Source: Hyphomicrobiales bacterium (lineage in GTDB: Bacteria; Pseudomonadota; Alphaproteobacteria; Rhizobiales; Aestuariivirgaceae). From it: a DNA stretch of 23,311 nt. How positions within the stretch are numbered: the stretch's first letter is position 1; every line of letters starts with the position of its first letter. Below are positions 15,901 to 23,311 of this stretch, one piece after another. The stretch covers positions 1-23,311 of the forward strand of contig JADJVV010000015.1 of NCBI GenBank assembly GCA_016710435.1, in the 5' to 3' direction. The notes beneath the pieces were generated by a model. That model made no database searches and was not told the origin of the DNA. It saw only the letters and a program-made list of their open reading frames with translations. The translations under genes were made by a program, and so were the position numbers.

Positions 15901-18900
15901 AGAATATGGCGCTGGCCGCCAAATACCCCGGGCTTCGGTTCAAGGCACGCGATCCGGCCAAGCGTGTCGAAGAGTTTATCCAACACGCTACCGATAACTT
16001 GCTGTGGCTGCACGACCAGATTCCCGCGGACATCCGCAACCGCAGCAAACTGTGGTACGACGGTGCACGCACGATCACGGAACGCTGGGCTACAAAATAC
16101 AACAAGACGGATGCGCAGATCGCGGCCGTGCTGGCGGTGTACTCGCCTCAAAGAGACTGGTTCATGAACGTGTCTCTGGCGGAGCGCACTCTCGACATCG
16201 TCAAGAATCAGCAGAACACGCCGTGGTCTCCTGAGATGTCGAAGGTATCCACGACGATCCTGAGCAAGGAACAGTTCGCGCTGCTGCGCGCCCAGATCGA
16301 GGGCAAGACGCTGAGCCAGCTCACGGATCGGTTCGAGCAGGCGGCGTGGCTGCGAGTCTATGACGAGGCGCACAACAACCGCGGGCACCGCTTGGTCACG
16401 CCCGAAGGCGGCCTCGGTGAGTTCGTGCGGAACGGCAAAGACGTCGATGCGAAGACCGGATGGCCGGGTTTTGCTACGATCATCAAGGCGCTTTACGTGA
16501 TCGAAGACGGATCGGCCGCGACGATCGACGCCGCGCTGGGCGCGGAGCACAAGGTCCGCAGCTTCTACAACAACATCTTTCACCCGAACAGCGACCAAGG
16601 CTTCGTGACGATCGACACTCACGCCGTCGCGGCGGCCTTGCTTCGGCCCCTTTCAGGTGATACCTTGGAAGTGTGGCACAATTTTGGTCGTTCGGGCGCC
16701 GCGCAGAGCGCAGCAACCGGGATGTCCGGGACGTACCCCTACTACCAGGAAGCCTACCGTCGCGCAGCGGAAGCCCGCGGCCTACTCCCTCGTGAGATGC
16801 AGTCGATCGCCTGGGAAGCCGTGCGGGAACTCTACACGATGGGGTTCAAGCACGACAAGGCAAAACTGACTGCACTTGACAAGATATGGAGCGAGTATGG
16901 AAAAGGAAAGCGCAGCATCGACGACGTCCGAGACCAAGTCCTCAAGCTCGCCGGAGGCATCGAGCGCCCCGCTTGGATCGGTCGAGATTCTGGCCTATCT
17001 GAAAAAGGCTGGGCTTCAACCTACACGAGCGAACTACTTGGCCGTAGCGCACCCGGAACTGATGGGCGCGGAACCCGACGCGGAAATCGAGGCGTCGCTG
17101 CCCAGGGCACTTCAGAAGTCCTGAACCAGTCGGCACCGCTCATCCGAGCGGGCGCCGTCTCAGCTCCGGTAGTAGGCGTTCACTTCTCCAAGCAAGCCCG
17201 GGAGATGCTCAACAGCGGCTACTTCGGCACCGGTACCAAGGGCGCCGAAGCGGAGCGGTTGGCCCAATCGAACGACCCCCGGATCAAGCAGCGGATCGCG
17301 TTTTATATTGACGAGGGCTCCGGGGTACACCCCGAACCGGGCGTGGGGGGTGTTGCGCACGTCGCTACGCTGTCAAACCTGTACGATGCCGACGCGGATA
17401 CCCTGAAGATATTCCGACGCAACCAGCGCGACCTGAACGCGGCGGAATCGGCTGTCCTTGACGCCGGCTTCGACGGGTACCTGCAGCGCAAGAACTTCAC
17501 GAACCAAGGCACGGCTGTTTTGCTCGGGTCTCGTGGCGTGGATGCCGAGCACGTGGGCGGCGTCGAAGAGGCGAACGCTCGCGCGACGGTACCGCCGCCT
17601 GCTGACATCCCCGCGATGAAGACCTTGGCCATCCAGCTCATGAACGACCGCACGCTCCCGGGCGGTGCCCTGCTCCCGAGCGAGTGGAAGGCCGCGCTGA
17701 TGAAGAAAGATTCGCCACTGGTCAGGCTGATCGACTTTGATCAGTTCAATCCCGACGAGCGTATCTACAAGGATCAACTCGCGGGCGCGTTGTGGCAGAC
17801 CAGCGAGACGTGGTACTACTCACAGCTCACCCGCGCGATCGAGAACGCGAGCGACAAGATTTTCACAACCGGCAAGAGCGCGGCGCAGTGGCTGACCGCC
17901 AACGCGGGCAAGCTGGGCGTCAAGAAGGAAGAGCTGGAATTCACAGGGATCACCGACTGGCTCGCTCTGCAGCCGAAAGTCACGAAGGCCGACGTGGTCG
18001 CGTTCATGCAGCAGGGCGGGGTGAAGGTCGAAGAGGTGATGCTGGGTGCCAAAGACCAATCAATTGAGGATCGCTACACCAAAGCATTTGAGGCCGAAAA
18101 AGTAGCGATGTGGAAGATGCAGAGTCTGACTCAAGACACAGCCCGATTAGATGCTACGAATCTTCCTTGGTGGGCGTTTGATGAGGCGATAGGTGATAAG
18201 CACGCAACGGCCAAGATTGATCGTCTCGGGCTATCTCAAGAAGCGCGGCAGGCTGTTCGTGAATACGGTATTGTCAGGAATGAACTCGGTGAGGCAATAG
18301 CAGACAGAGAAGCAGATAAACGCGCGGCAACCAAGTTTGCCTCGTACGTTCTGCCCGGCGGTGAGAACTACCGCGAGTTGCTGATTACGTTGCCTGAGCG
18401 TGATCCGAGAAATCTGAACGACATTTCGCAAGAGATGTTCGGAAAGCGATTCTCAGACCTAGAAGACGACGACGCGAATGCAGTCACCCGCGCAGAGCAG
18501 ACGCAGAGCAGAACTTCCGCTCCTCGCACTTCGACCAACCCAACATCCTCGCCCACATCCGCTTCAACGAGCGCACCGATGCCGAAGGCGCGCGGGTTCT
18601 GTTCGTCGAAGAGGTGCAGAGCGACTGGGGGGCAGAAGGGGAAGAAAGACGGTTTCGGCGTAGAGCGCGAAACGAAGCCTGTATCCGAGGGCGAATACAG
18701 CGATTTTATGACGCGCATGAAAGACGCAGCGGCAGAAGAACTCGTTCGTCGCGGTGCGGGGCAGGTTACACTAGATACCGCTCGCGTTATTGCCAACTCT
18801 CAACCCATCCTGGCCGTAGCCGAATGGGCCGGCATGACAGCGGAGTACGCTGACATTCAAGCACGGCAGGACGAAGACTACCAGATCGATCAACGCGGAC

Positions 18901-19598
18901 GTGGCGCTGTACCTTCAGCTCCTTTCGTCACCGACACGAAGGCTTGGACCGGTCTCGCCGTCAAGCGCATCTTGGCTTACGCCGCCGAGAATGGTTTCGA
19001 TAAGGTGGCGTGGACGACCGGTGAGCAGCAGGCGGAACGGTATGATCTGAGCAAGCAGGTTTCCGGGATCAGCTACCGGAACGCGAAGAACGGCGAAGGA
19101 TACGAGGTCCAGGTGATCGGCGACAAAGCCAATACGATCTGGTCTAGCGAGCACGCAACCGCGAGCGAATTGGAGGACGTGGTCGGCAAAGAGATCGCCA
19201 AGAAGATCGCCGACGGCGCCAAAGCGGAATGGGCAAACCTTTCTGGCATCGACCTCAAAGTCGGTGGCGAAGGCATGCACGCCTACTACGATCAGATTCT
19301 GCCGCAAGTAGTTCGCGACGTGCTCAAGAAAGTCGGGGGCGGGCAGGTCGAGACGGTTACTATCGCCACCCGAAGCCTCGCGGCGAACCGAACATCGAAC
19401 GACTGTCGAACTTGCAACAGCCCGGCTTTGCCATCACCCCCGCCATGCGCGAAGCAGTCTCCAAAGGGCTGCCGCTGTTCCAGCCGGGGCAAGAAGCGCC
19501 GAAGCTTGGCAGCTTCTCCCCGCAGACGCTTGACTTGCGTCTTCTGGCGAACGCCGACTACAGCACCTTCGTGCATGAGCTGGGGCACTTCTTCCTGA
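12789..19598 (+). CDS. Giant polyvalent internal virion protein, central part with ART domain
   Basis: The open frame begins at ATG 12789 but continues the frame-shifted product of 12428. In order: hydrophobic Ala/Gly-rich helices at 13080-13720 (SLPTTGALLLTALLTRG, GFMVGGLTGSAFAGALG), likely membrane-active. An ADP-ribosyltransferase-like domain of the polyvalent-protein type follows at about 14910-15790 (YHGT at 15024-15035, STYAG at 15126-15140, NLGAF at 15750-15764). A helical domain with TIDTHAVAAALLRPLSG (16608-16658) is next, then a second ART-like segment (GVHFSKQAREML, 17175 onward). A domain with SAAQWLTANAGKLGVKKEE comes before FRSSHFDQPNILAH, QSDW and DLKVGGEGM, hallmarks of phage polyvalent proteins. 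After about 19370 the frame is wrong and stops at 19598. Polyvalent proteins are thought to be injected or packaged effectors. Confidence 0.78.
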   Translation: MIAGGHDLVGAGAKLLSAVLPTTSDQDLAVLYKNDPVGLQRMRDQSLATFLDRFARGQTARSEKTMAGVTPQAKALFGDLKYATTDASEAAYLSPVKVISDAVRSLPTTGALLLTALLTRGASLKAEQSAIAAGMTAAEARTAATEAAVQMASKFGAASEGTIGYAQNALQTQSENEKIPFKKLEASPEYQELIAKGFDPAAARIYLASKSGEIAGVGGGVSDAVANAFGGKVLGKILSEGGGVLARMAKGFINEGAVEGIQSPLETWFQNAATKQLMDPSKDLSEGLLESTIQGFMVGGLTGSAFAGALGHSQQNEQAAESAARIAELFAAAANSLTGKRSPATLDAFIEHLAPGATVLIDPVKLNEVLSQSGVDLGVLPTAAAQMAEGEIGGSGIEIPVSELVTGLTGTGAEKSIVNHLRMAPDMPTLAEAQDFDSKAAEFFQTEADRILEQESKNADFTAAAQAVHDDLFTQLTAVGRHGPQVNTSYAKLGSAFYTTLANKLGVTPLQVRDGWTDSDGGVHRGYALKIGGDPSDAPQLSQGFSHGQAMLNIGLDVGATDRAQKIDAAFAKQEIEKLGVQVLSGAEVVGEYELDGAQVQEKTYVPHLSRPLTEAETTQLAEALGQEAIGHYYNGTGNLWGPNASAWGEFAPGFFKDQEGNSLLSYQERGLAQAMAAYRAPEKRNEKGDLLAPNGKPSNLDERQWHIVRSPQFKEWFGDWEAGDVWARGDVSKVVDANGEPLVVYHGTKTGGFTTFRPDKADEHRTPMIFTAATRDTASTYAGSHSDIALGQDPKTQADFEERGFSFDETEAGQYEVYDPNWRLIAEGVSLTQALQEAADEFKYNGNSYEHDNQRGVYPLFLNIRNPNEAYFEGANWDGTVYDKYEVRDLRNEDPIYGSNDSRFFATAADARAAAELAGIDESDYEVTPAQNLWETTNSVAEDAKRYGNDGAIIRETTDDGGHGGHADVDDIFVFFKPNQAKSATQNLGAFSTTDDNILHQSQSTRRPTTKRAPEDHLGGVPLTVDYTKIEPEKNAQNMALAAKYPGLRFKARDPAKRVEEFIQHATDNLLWLHDQIPADIRNRSKLWYDGARTITERWATKYNKTDAQIAAVLAVYSPQRDWFMNVSLAERTLDIVKNQQNTPWSPEMSKVSTTILSKEQFALLRAQIEGKTLSQLTDRFEQAAWLRVYDEAHNNRGHRLVTPEGGLGEFVRNGKDVDAKTGWPGFATIIKALYVIEDGSAATIDAALGAEHKVRSFYNNIFHPNSDQGFVTIDTHAVAAALLRPLSGDTLEVWHNFGRSGAAQSAATGMSGTYPYYQEAYRRAAEARGLLPREMQSIAWEAVRELYTMGFKHDKAKLTALDKIWSEYGKGKRSIDDVRDQVLKLAGGIERPAWIGRDSGLSEKGWASTYTSELLGRSAPGTDGRGTRRGNRGVAAQGTSEVLNQSAPLIRAGAVSAPVVGVHFSKQAREMLNSGYFGTGTKGAEAERLAQSNDPRIKQRIAFYIDEGSGVHPEPGVGGVAHVATLSNLYDADADTLKIFRRNQRDLNAAESAVLDAGFDGYLQRKNFTNQGTAVLLGSRGVDAEHVGGVEEANARATVPPPADIPAMKTLAIQLMNDRTLPGGALLPSEWKAALMKKDSPLVRLIDFDQFNPDERIYKDQLAGALWQTSETWYYSQLTRAIENASDKIFTTGKSAAQWLTANAGKLGVKKEELEFTGITDWLALQPKVTKADVVAFMQQGGVKVEEVMLGAKDQSIEDRYTKAFEAEKVAMWKMQSLTQDTARLDATNLPWWAFDEAIGDKHATAKIDRLGLSQEARQAVREYGIVRNELGEAIADREADKRAATKFASYVLPGGENYRELLITLPERDPRNLNDISQEMFGKRFSDLEDDDANAVTRAEQTQSRTSAPRTSTNPTSSPTSASTSAPMPKARGFCSSKRCRATGGQKGKKDGFGVERETKPVSEGEYSDFMTRMKDAAAEELVRRGAGQVTLDTARVIANSQPILAVAEWAGMTAEYADIQARQDEDYQIDQRGRGAVPSAPFVTDTKAWTGLAVKRILAYAAENGFDKVAWTTGEQQAERYDLSKQVSGISYRNAKNGEGYEVQVIGDKANTIWSSEHATASELEDVVGKEIAKKIADGAKAEWANLSGIDLKVGGEGMHAYYDQILPQVVRDVLKKVGGGQVETVTIATRSLAANRTSNDCRTCNSPALPSPPPCAKQSPKGCRCSSRGKKRRSLAASPRRRLTCVFWRTPTTAPSCMSWGTSS
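16897..17124 (+). CDS. Candidate nested small gene or frame-shifted linker (75 aa)
   Basis: A +1-frame open reading frame lies inside the giant gene. GGAG at 16888-16891 is 5 bases before the ATG at 16897. The first 28 residues are Ser/Thr-rich and look off-frame. The last 47 (VEILAYLKKAGL then QPTRANYLAVAHPEL and DAEIEASLPRALQ) look like a genuine protein and recall small phage proteins. In 16978-17118 this frame has G+C at the third position of about 68%, against about 47% for the giant frame, by my count. Alternatively this is part of the giant protein: removing one C from CCCC (16967-16970) and adding one at 17120-17121 would join ERPLGSVEIL and LQKSLNQSAP. Confidence 0.4.
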   Translation: MEKESAASTTSETKSSSSPEASSAPLGSVEILAYLKKAGLQPTRANYLAVAHPELMGAEPDAEIEASLPRALQKS

Positions 19599-22500
19599 CC
19601 GCCTATGCGGATATCGCGGCACAGGAAGGCGCCCCCCAGAACATCGTCGACGACATGAACGCGATCCTGAAGCAGTTCGGCGTGGCCGATCTCGCGACTT
19701 GGAACGCGATGCCCCTTGAGCAGCAGCGGCCATACCACGAGCAGCTCGCCGAATCTTTCGAGCAGTACGTGTTCACCGGCAAGGCGCCGAGCCTCGAGCT
19801 GCAGCCTCTCTTCAGCACGATGTTGTCGTGGTTCAAGAAGGTCTACGGGAGCCTGAAGGACTTCGTCGCCGGCCACCCGAGCGCCAAACTGAACCCGGAA
19901 CTGTCGGCGATCTTCGACCGCATGCTGGCTACCGATGCCGAGATCGCGGCCGCCAACGCCGCCCGCGGCTACGTGGCGCTGTTCAAGGACGCGGCCGAGG
20001 CCGGGATGTCGGACAAGGCCTTCGCAGCCTACACGGCGCTTGACGATGCCCAGCGCGAGGATGCCGAGTCGATGCTGCGAGCCCGGTCGCTTCGCGACAT
20101 GAAGTGGCTCCAGGCACGCCGCAACAAGATCATCGCGGCGCTGCAGGAAGACGCCAAGGAAAAGCGCGCCGAAGTCCGCAAAGAGATCGCCGCCGAAGTC
20201 AAGGCTGAACCGATCCGTCAGGCGGAGCGGTACCTGAAGCACGGCGTGATCCTCAACGAGGTAGGCGCCGACATCGCCCCGCTCGGTCCGAACAAGCTAC
20301 AAATCTCAGAGGTCAAGGCGCTATTCCCCGAAGAGGCGTTGACCCCGCAGCCTGATTTCACGAAGCTCAACTATGGCAAATACGGCCTCCTGGCTGAGGT
20401 AGGTCTGTCTCCTGAAGAGGTCGCCACCCGGTTCGGTATCGAGTCCGGGACCGACTTGGTCACCGAGTTGCTGAACCTTCCCAAGATCAACGACGACATC
20501 GAAGCGCGTACGGATCAGGCGATGCTTGAGCGGTACGGCGACCTGTCGTCCCCTGACGCGATCGCCCGGGCAGCCGACGAGGCGATCCACAACGACTTCC
20601 GCACCCGTGCCGTGGCCACCGAGTTGTCGGCGTTGGCCGCGAACATCGGCCCCGCCTCGGTACTGATGAAGGCCGCCAAGGAATACGCCCGTCAAGTGCT
20701 CGAGACGAAGACCAGCAAAACGCTTAAACCGTGGAGCTACGCGGCCGCAGAGACCCGCGCCGGCAAAGCGGCGATGGCTGCCCTGAAGAAGGGCGACCGT
20801 GAGCAGGCCGCGGTCGAGAAGCGAACCGAGCTCGTGAACCACGTGACCGCCAAGGAATCCTACGCGGTCGAGAAAGAGATCAAAGCGATCGTCGCGAAGT
20901 TCAAGAAGCTGGCGGCGTATAACGACAAATCAAGCGCTGTGAAGTCTCGCGACTTCGCGACGGTGCAAGCACTCCGAGTGATCCTGGCCGACCACGGTGT
21001 CGGGGTGCCCAAGGGCGTTTCCGCGAACGAGTACCTCGAGACGGTCAAGGAGCACGATCCTGCCGCCTTCGCCCGGCTCAGCGAGCTGGTCGCCGTTACC
21101 GGTGAAGAGCCGAAGCACTGGACCGAGATCACTGTGGCCAACCTGCGCAACCTGGCTGAAGCGGTCGACGATATCTGGTTCGCTGCAGCACGCACGCGCC
21201 AGATGGAAGTCCAAGGCAAGATGGTCTCGCAAGAGGCGATCGCGGCGGAGTTGCTCGAGACGCTCGTTGCCCAAGGAATACCGGATCGCGTACCCGGCGA
21301 AGGCTGGGCGCCGACCAAGGCCGAGAAGCGCAAGATGAAGTTTGGCGCCATGAAGGCGCAGTGGCAACGGATGGAGTTCATCGCCAGCAAGCTGGACGGG
21401 AACCGCGCTGTCGGGCCATGGCTCAAGAACATTATCAGTGTCGTACAGGACGGCCTCAACGACATGAACGTGGTGAAGGCCGACGTGATGTCGCAATACG
21501 CCGCGCTCCTCGACACGATCGCCCCGACTTTGAAGAACGGTGAGATCAACGCCCCGGAACTGGGGTACCTCTTCGGGAAAGAAGGCAGCGGCATGATCGA
21601 GCTGCTCCACGCGATCCTGCACACCGGCAACGAGAGCAACATGCGAAAGATGCTGCTCGGCCGTGGCTGGGCTGTTGAGCGTCAGGACAAGAGTCTCGAC
21701 ACCAGCAAGTGGGATACCTTCATCACACGGATGATCGCCGAGGGGCGGATCACCAAGGCCCACTACGACTTCGCACAGGGCGTGTGGAACCTGATGGAGA
21801 GCCTGAAGGACGATGCCCAGAAGGCGCACCGCGCGGTGTTCGGGAAGTTTTTCGCAACCGTCACGGCACGGCCCTTCACGAACCAGTTCGGAACCTACGC
21901 CGGCGGGTACGTGCCTGCGCTGACGGACTCCGACATCGTGCACGATCGCGAGGTCGAGAAGCTGCGAGACGCCGCCACGAACGAGATGGGTGTTGCCTTC
22001 CCTGAGCCGCCGAAGGGTTTCACCAACAAACGGGTCACGAATTACAACAAAGAACTGAAGCTCGACCTCCGGTCGCTTGGCGCGCACATCAACCAGGTGC
22101 TGCTGTTCTCGCACATGGCCGTGCCGGTGGCCGACATCCGTCGGGTTCTGTCTCGCCCCGAGATTTCAGGTGCGCTCAATCGGCTCTACCCGGGCATGAT
22201 CGTGAACGCGATCAACCCGTGGCTGGTACGCGTCGCACGGAACACGGTATCCCCGCTCGCCACGGACATGACTCGGTTCATCCGGATGGCGCGCAGCCGT
22301 GCGGGAACCAACACCATGATGGGCAGCATCAGCAACTCGGTGCAGCAGATCACGGGCATCATCCCCGCGACGGTGGCGATCGACAGCAAGTATCTGCGCC
22401 GCGCGCTGGTGGACGTGATCTCGCACCCGGTCGATACAACCGAGATGGTGAAGGAATTGTCGGTCTACATGCGCACCCGGATCGATAACGAAGTCAATGC

Positions 22501-23311
22501 CGCGATGGACAACGTTGAGCAGATTCTGGTCAATCCGAACGTATATCAGTCGGTCGTTGACTGGACTCGCCGGCATGCGTACTTCATGCAGTCCGCGGTC
22601 GATAATGCGCTCAGCCCGACCATGTGGCTGGCCGCGTACAACCAAGCGAAAGACAAGAACCCGACGATGTCCGACGGGGATGCGGTGCATATCGCCGACG
22701 CGATGATCCGCAAGACACAAGGCGCGTCAGGGTCTGCTGACATCGCGACCTTCGAAGCTGGCCACCCGTTCGTGCAGCTGTTCACCCAGTTCACCGGGTA
22801 CTTCAACATGATGGCTCAGTTCCTCCAAGGCGAATGGGTGAAGAACCTGGCCCGTGATGTCGGCCTGCCGAAGAAATATGCGAGAGCGTTCTACATCGTC
22901 GGAATCGGCTTCTACGCCCAGGCCGTCGCGGCTGAGCTGATCTCGATGCTCTTCCGTGGTGGTCCTGACGACGAGGACAAAGACGGCGCCATCATCGACG
23001 ACTGGCTCTTCCAGCTTGGCGTTATGGCTCCGGTCAAGTTCGCCACTGCGACGGTTCCGTTCCTGGGCTCGGCCTTGATGGTCGCGCTGAACAAGTGGAA
23101 CTCGAAGCCCTACGACGACAAGATGATGAACTCTCCCGCCGTCTCTGCGATCGAGGGCGCCCTCGGCGCACCAGTCGATGTCTACAAGGCCCTCTTCGAA
23201 GACGGCAAGCCGAGCAAGGCGATCCGCAGCGTCGCGGGTATTGGTGGCCTCTTCGGTCTGCCGACAGCACTGGCCGCCCGCCCGATAGGGTATGTGGCCG
23301 ATGCCGCGACG
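19370..23311 (+). CDS. Giant polyvalent protein, C-terminal part with zincin protease and LPD38-like region (3' partial)
   Basis: The frame is open through 23311 and runs off the window, giving at least 1,314 codons; with no stop it has no natural end here. It continues the preceding fragment (PKPRGEPNIERL, then QPGFAITPAMREAVSKGLPL). A zincin metallopeptidase domain follows, with HELGH at 19574-19588 and a possible third ligand Glu in LAESFEQYV at 19751. After this come about 1.5 kb of coiled-coil-like helices (Ala/Lys/Glu-rich, 20040-20900). The C-terminal region from about 22700 (GHPFVQLFTQFTGYF) resembles the LPD38-type domain of phage polyvalent proteins. Hydrophobic helices (YIVGIGFYAQAVAAELISML, 22892-22951) suggest membrane contact. 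If translated alone it would have to start at the ATG at 19229 or 19445, without a good ribosome-binding site. Confidence 0.78.

Larger units (their letters stand above)
12428..23311 (+). other. Reconstructed giant gene spanning three fragments
   Basis: The frame of ATG 12428 and the frame of the last 3.9 kb are the same; the central 6.6 kb is in another frame because of +1 near 12776 and -1 near 19369. Removing one T and adding one C gives a continuous product of about 3,628 residues with a coherent domain order, still open at the window end. Bcep22-type podophages are known to have an unusually large virion protein of this sort, which supports one gene. The compensating pair at 18505-18632 lies inside the central frame. 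Confidence 0.75.

Noticed and set aside
20930..22114. A 394-codon minus-strand frame, and similar ones at 19292-20242, 11165-12208 and 10136-11146
   Set aside because: All mirror well-supported plus-strand coding regions and show Arg/His-rich shadow composition with no motif.

Overview
The window looks like the virion-structure (late) region of a tailed, short-tailed (podovirus-type) phage. All supported genes lie on the + strand, with tight spacing, start/stop overlaps and Shine-Dalgarno sites of the kind used in proteobacteria. Base composition is about 60% G+C by spot counts. The gene order is recognisably T7-like: head protein, tail tube proteins A and B, a GNAT-like protein, then ejection (internal virion) proteins. 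The last gene is a giant polyvalent protein of the kind known from Bcep22-like and related podophages, so a Gram-negative, perhaps betaproteobacterial, host is a reasonable inference. I see no integrase, tRNA, rRNA, CRISPR array, transposon or replication gene.

Layout. Positions 1-114 are the end of an upstream, probably head-assembly, gene. Positions 118-2169 hold five short genes (101-170 residues) that look like small beta-rich or helical virion accessory proteins. Positions 2179-3760 hold a LamG-domain adhesin or fibre-like gene with a long tandem-repeat tail; as sequenced the gene is broken by frame changes inside the repeats. A 69-residue gene follows at 3769. A good sigma70-type promoter at 3991-4019 precedes the major capsid protein (4155-4985). 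A small possible head-decoration gene (5033-5332) and a strong intrinsic terminator (5342-5377) come next. Positions 5398-9470 encode a small unknown protein, the tail tubular protein A-like adaptor, the tail tubular protein B-like nozzle and a GNAT-fold protein. Positions 9474-12427 encode two ejection proteins, the second with a lytic transglycosylase domain.

From 12428 to the end of the window, and beyond it, runs one very large gene, about 3,630 codons within the window. It encodes a polyvalent internal virion protein with an ADP-ribosyltransferase-like domain, several large polyvalent-protein domains, a second ART-like segment, an HELGH zincin protease domain and an LPD38-like C-terminal region. 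As written it is interrupted by single-base frame changes near 12776 and 19370, by a compensating pair near 18510 and 18630, and possibly by a second pair near 16967 and 17120. Most of these fall in homopolymer runs. The reading frame at the start (12428) is the same as the frame of the last 3.9 kb, which supports one original gene. Consensus or assembly error is the simplest explanation; the reads would decide it.

How the parts work together (inference from the families): the capsid and decoration proteins build the head. The tail A and B proteins form the short tail tube, and the LamG/repeat protein probably contacts the host surface. On infection the ejection proteins leave the particle, the transglycosylase opens the peptidoglycan, and the giant protein carries ART and protease activities into the cell. 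The most unusual items are the giant multi-enzyme protein, a small out-of-frame ORF with its own ribosome-binding site inside it (16897-17124), and the higher-order repeat array in the adhesin gene.
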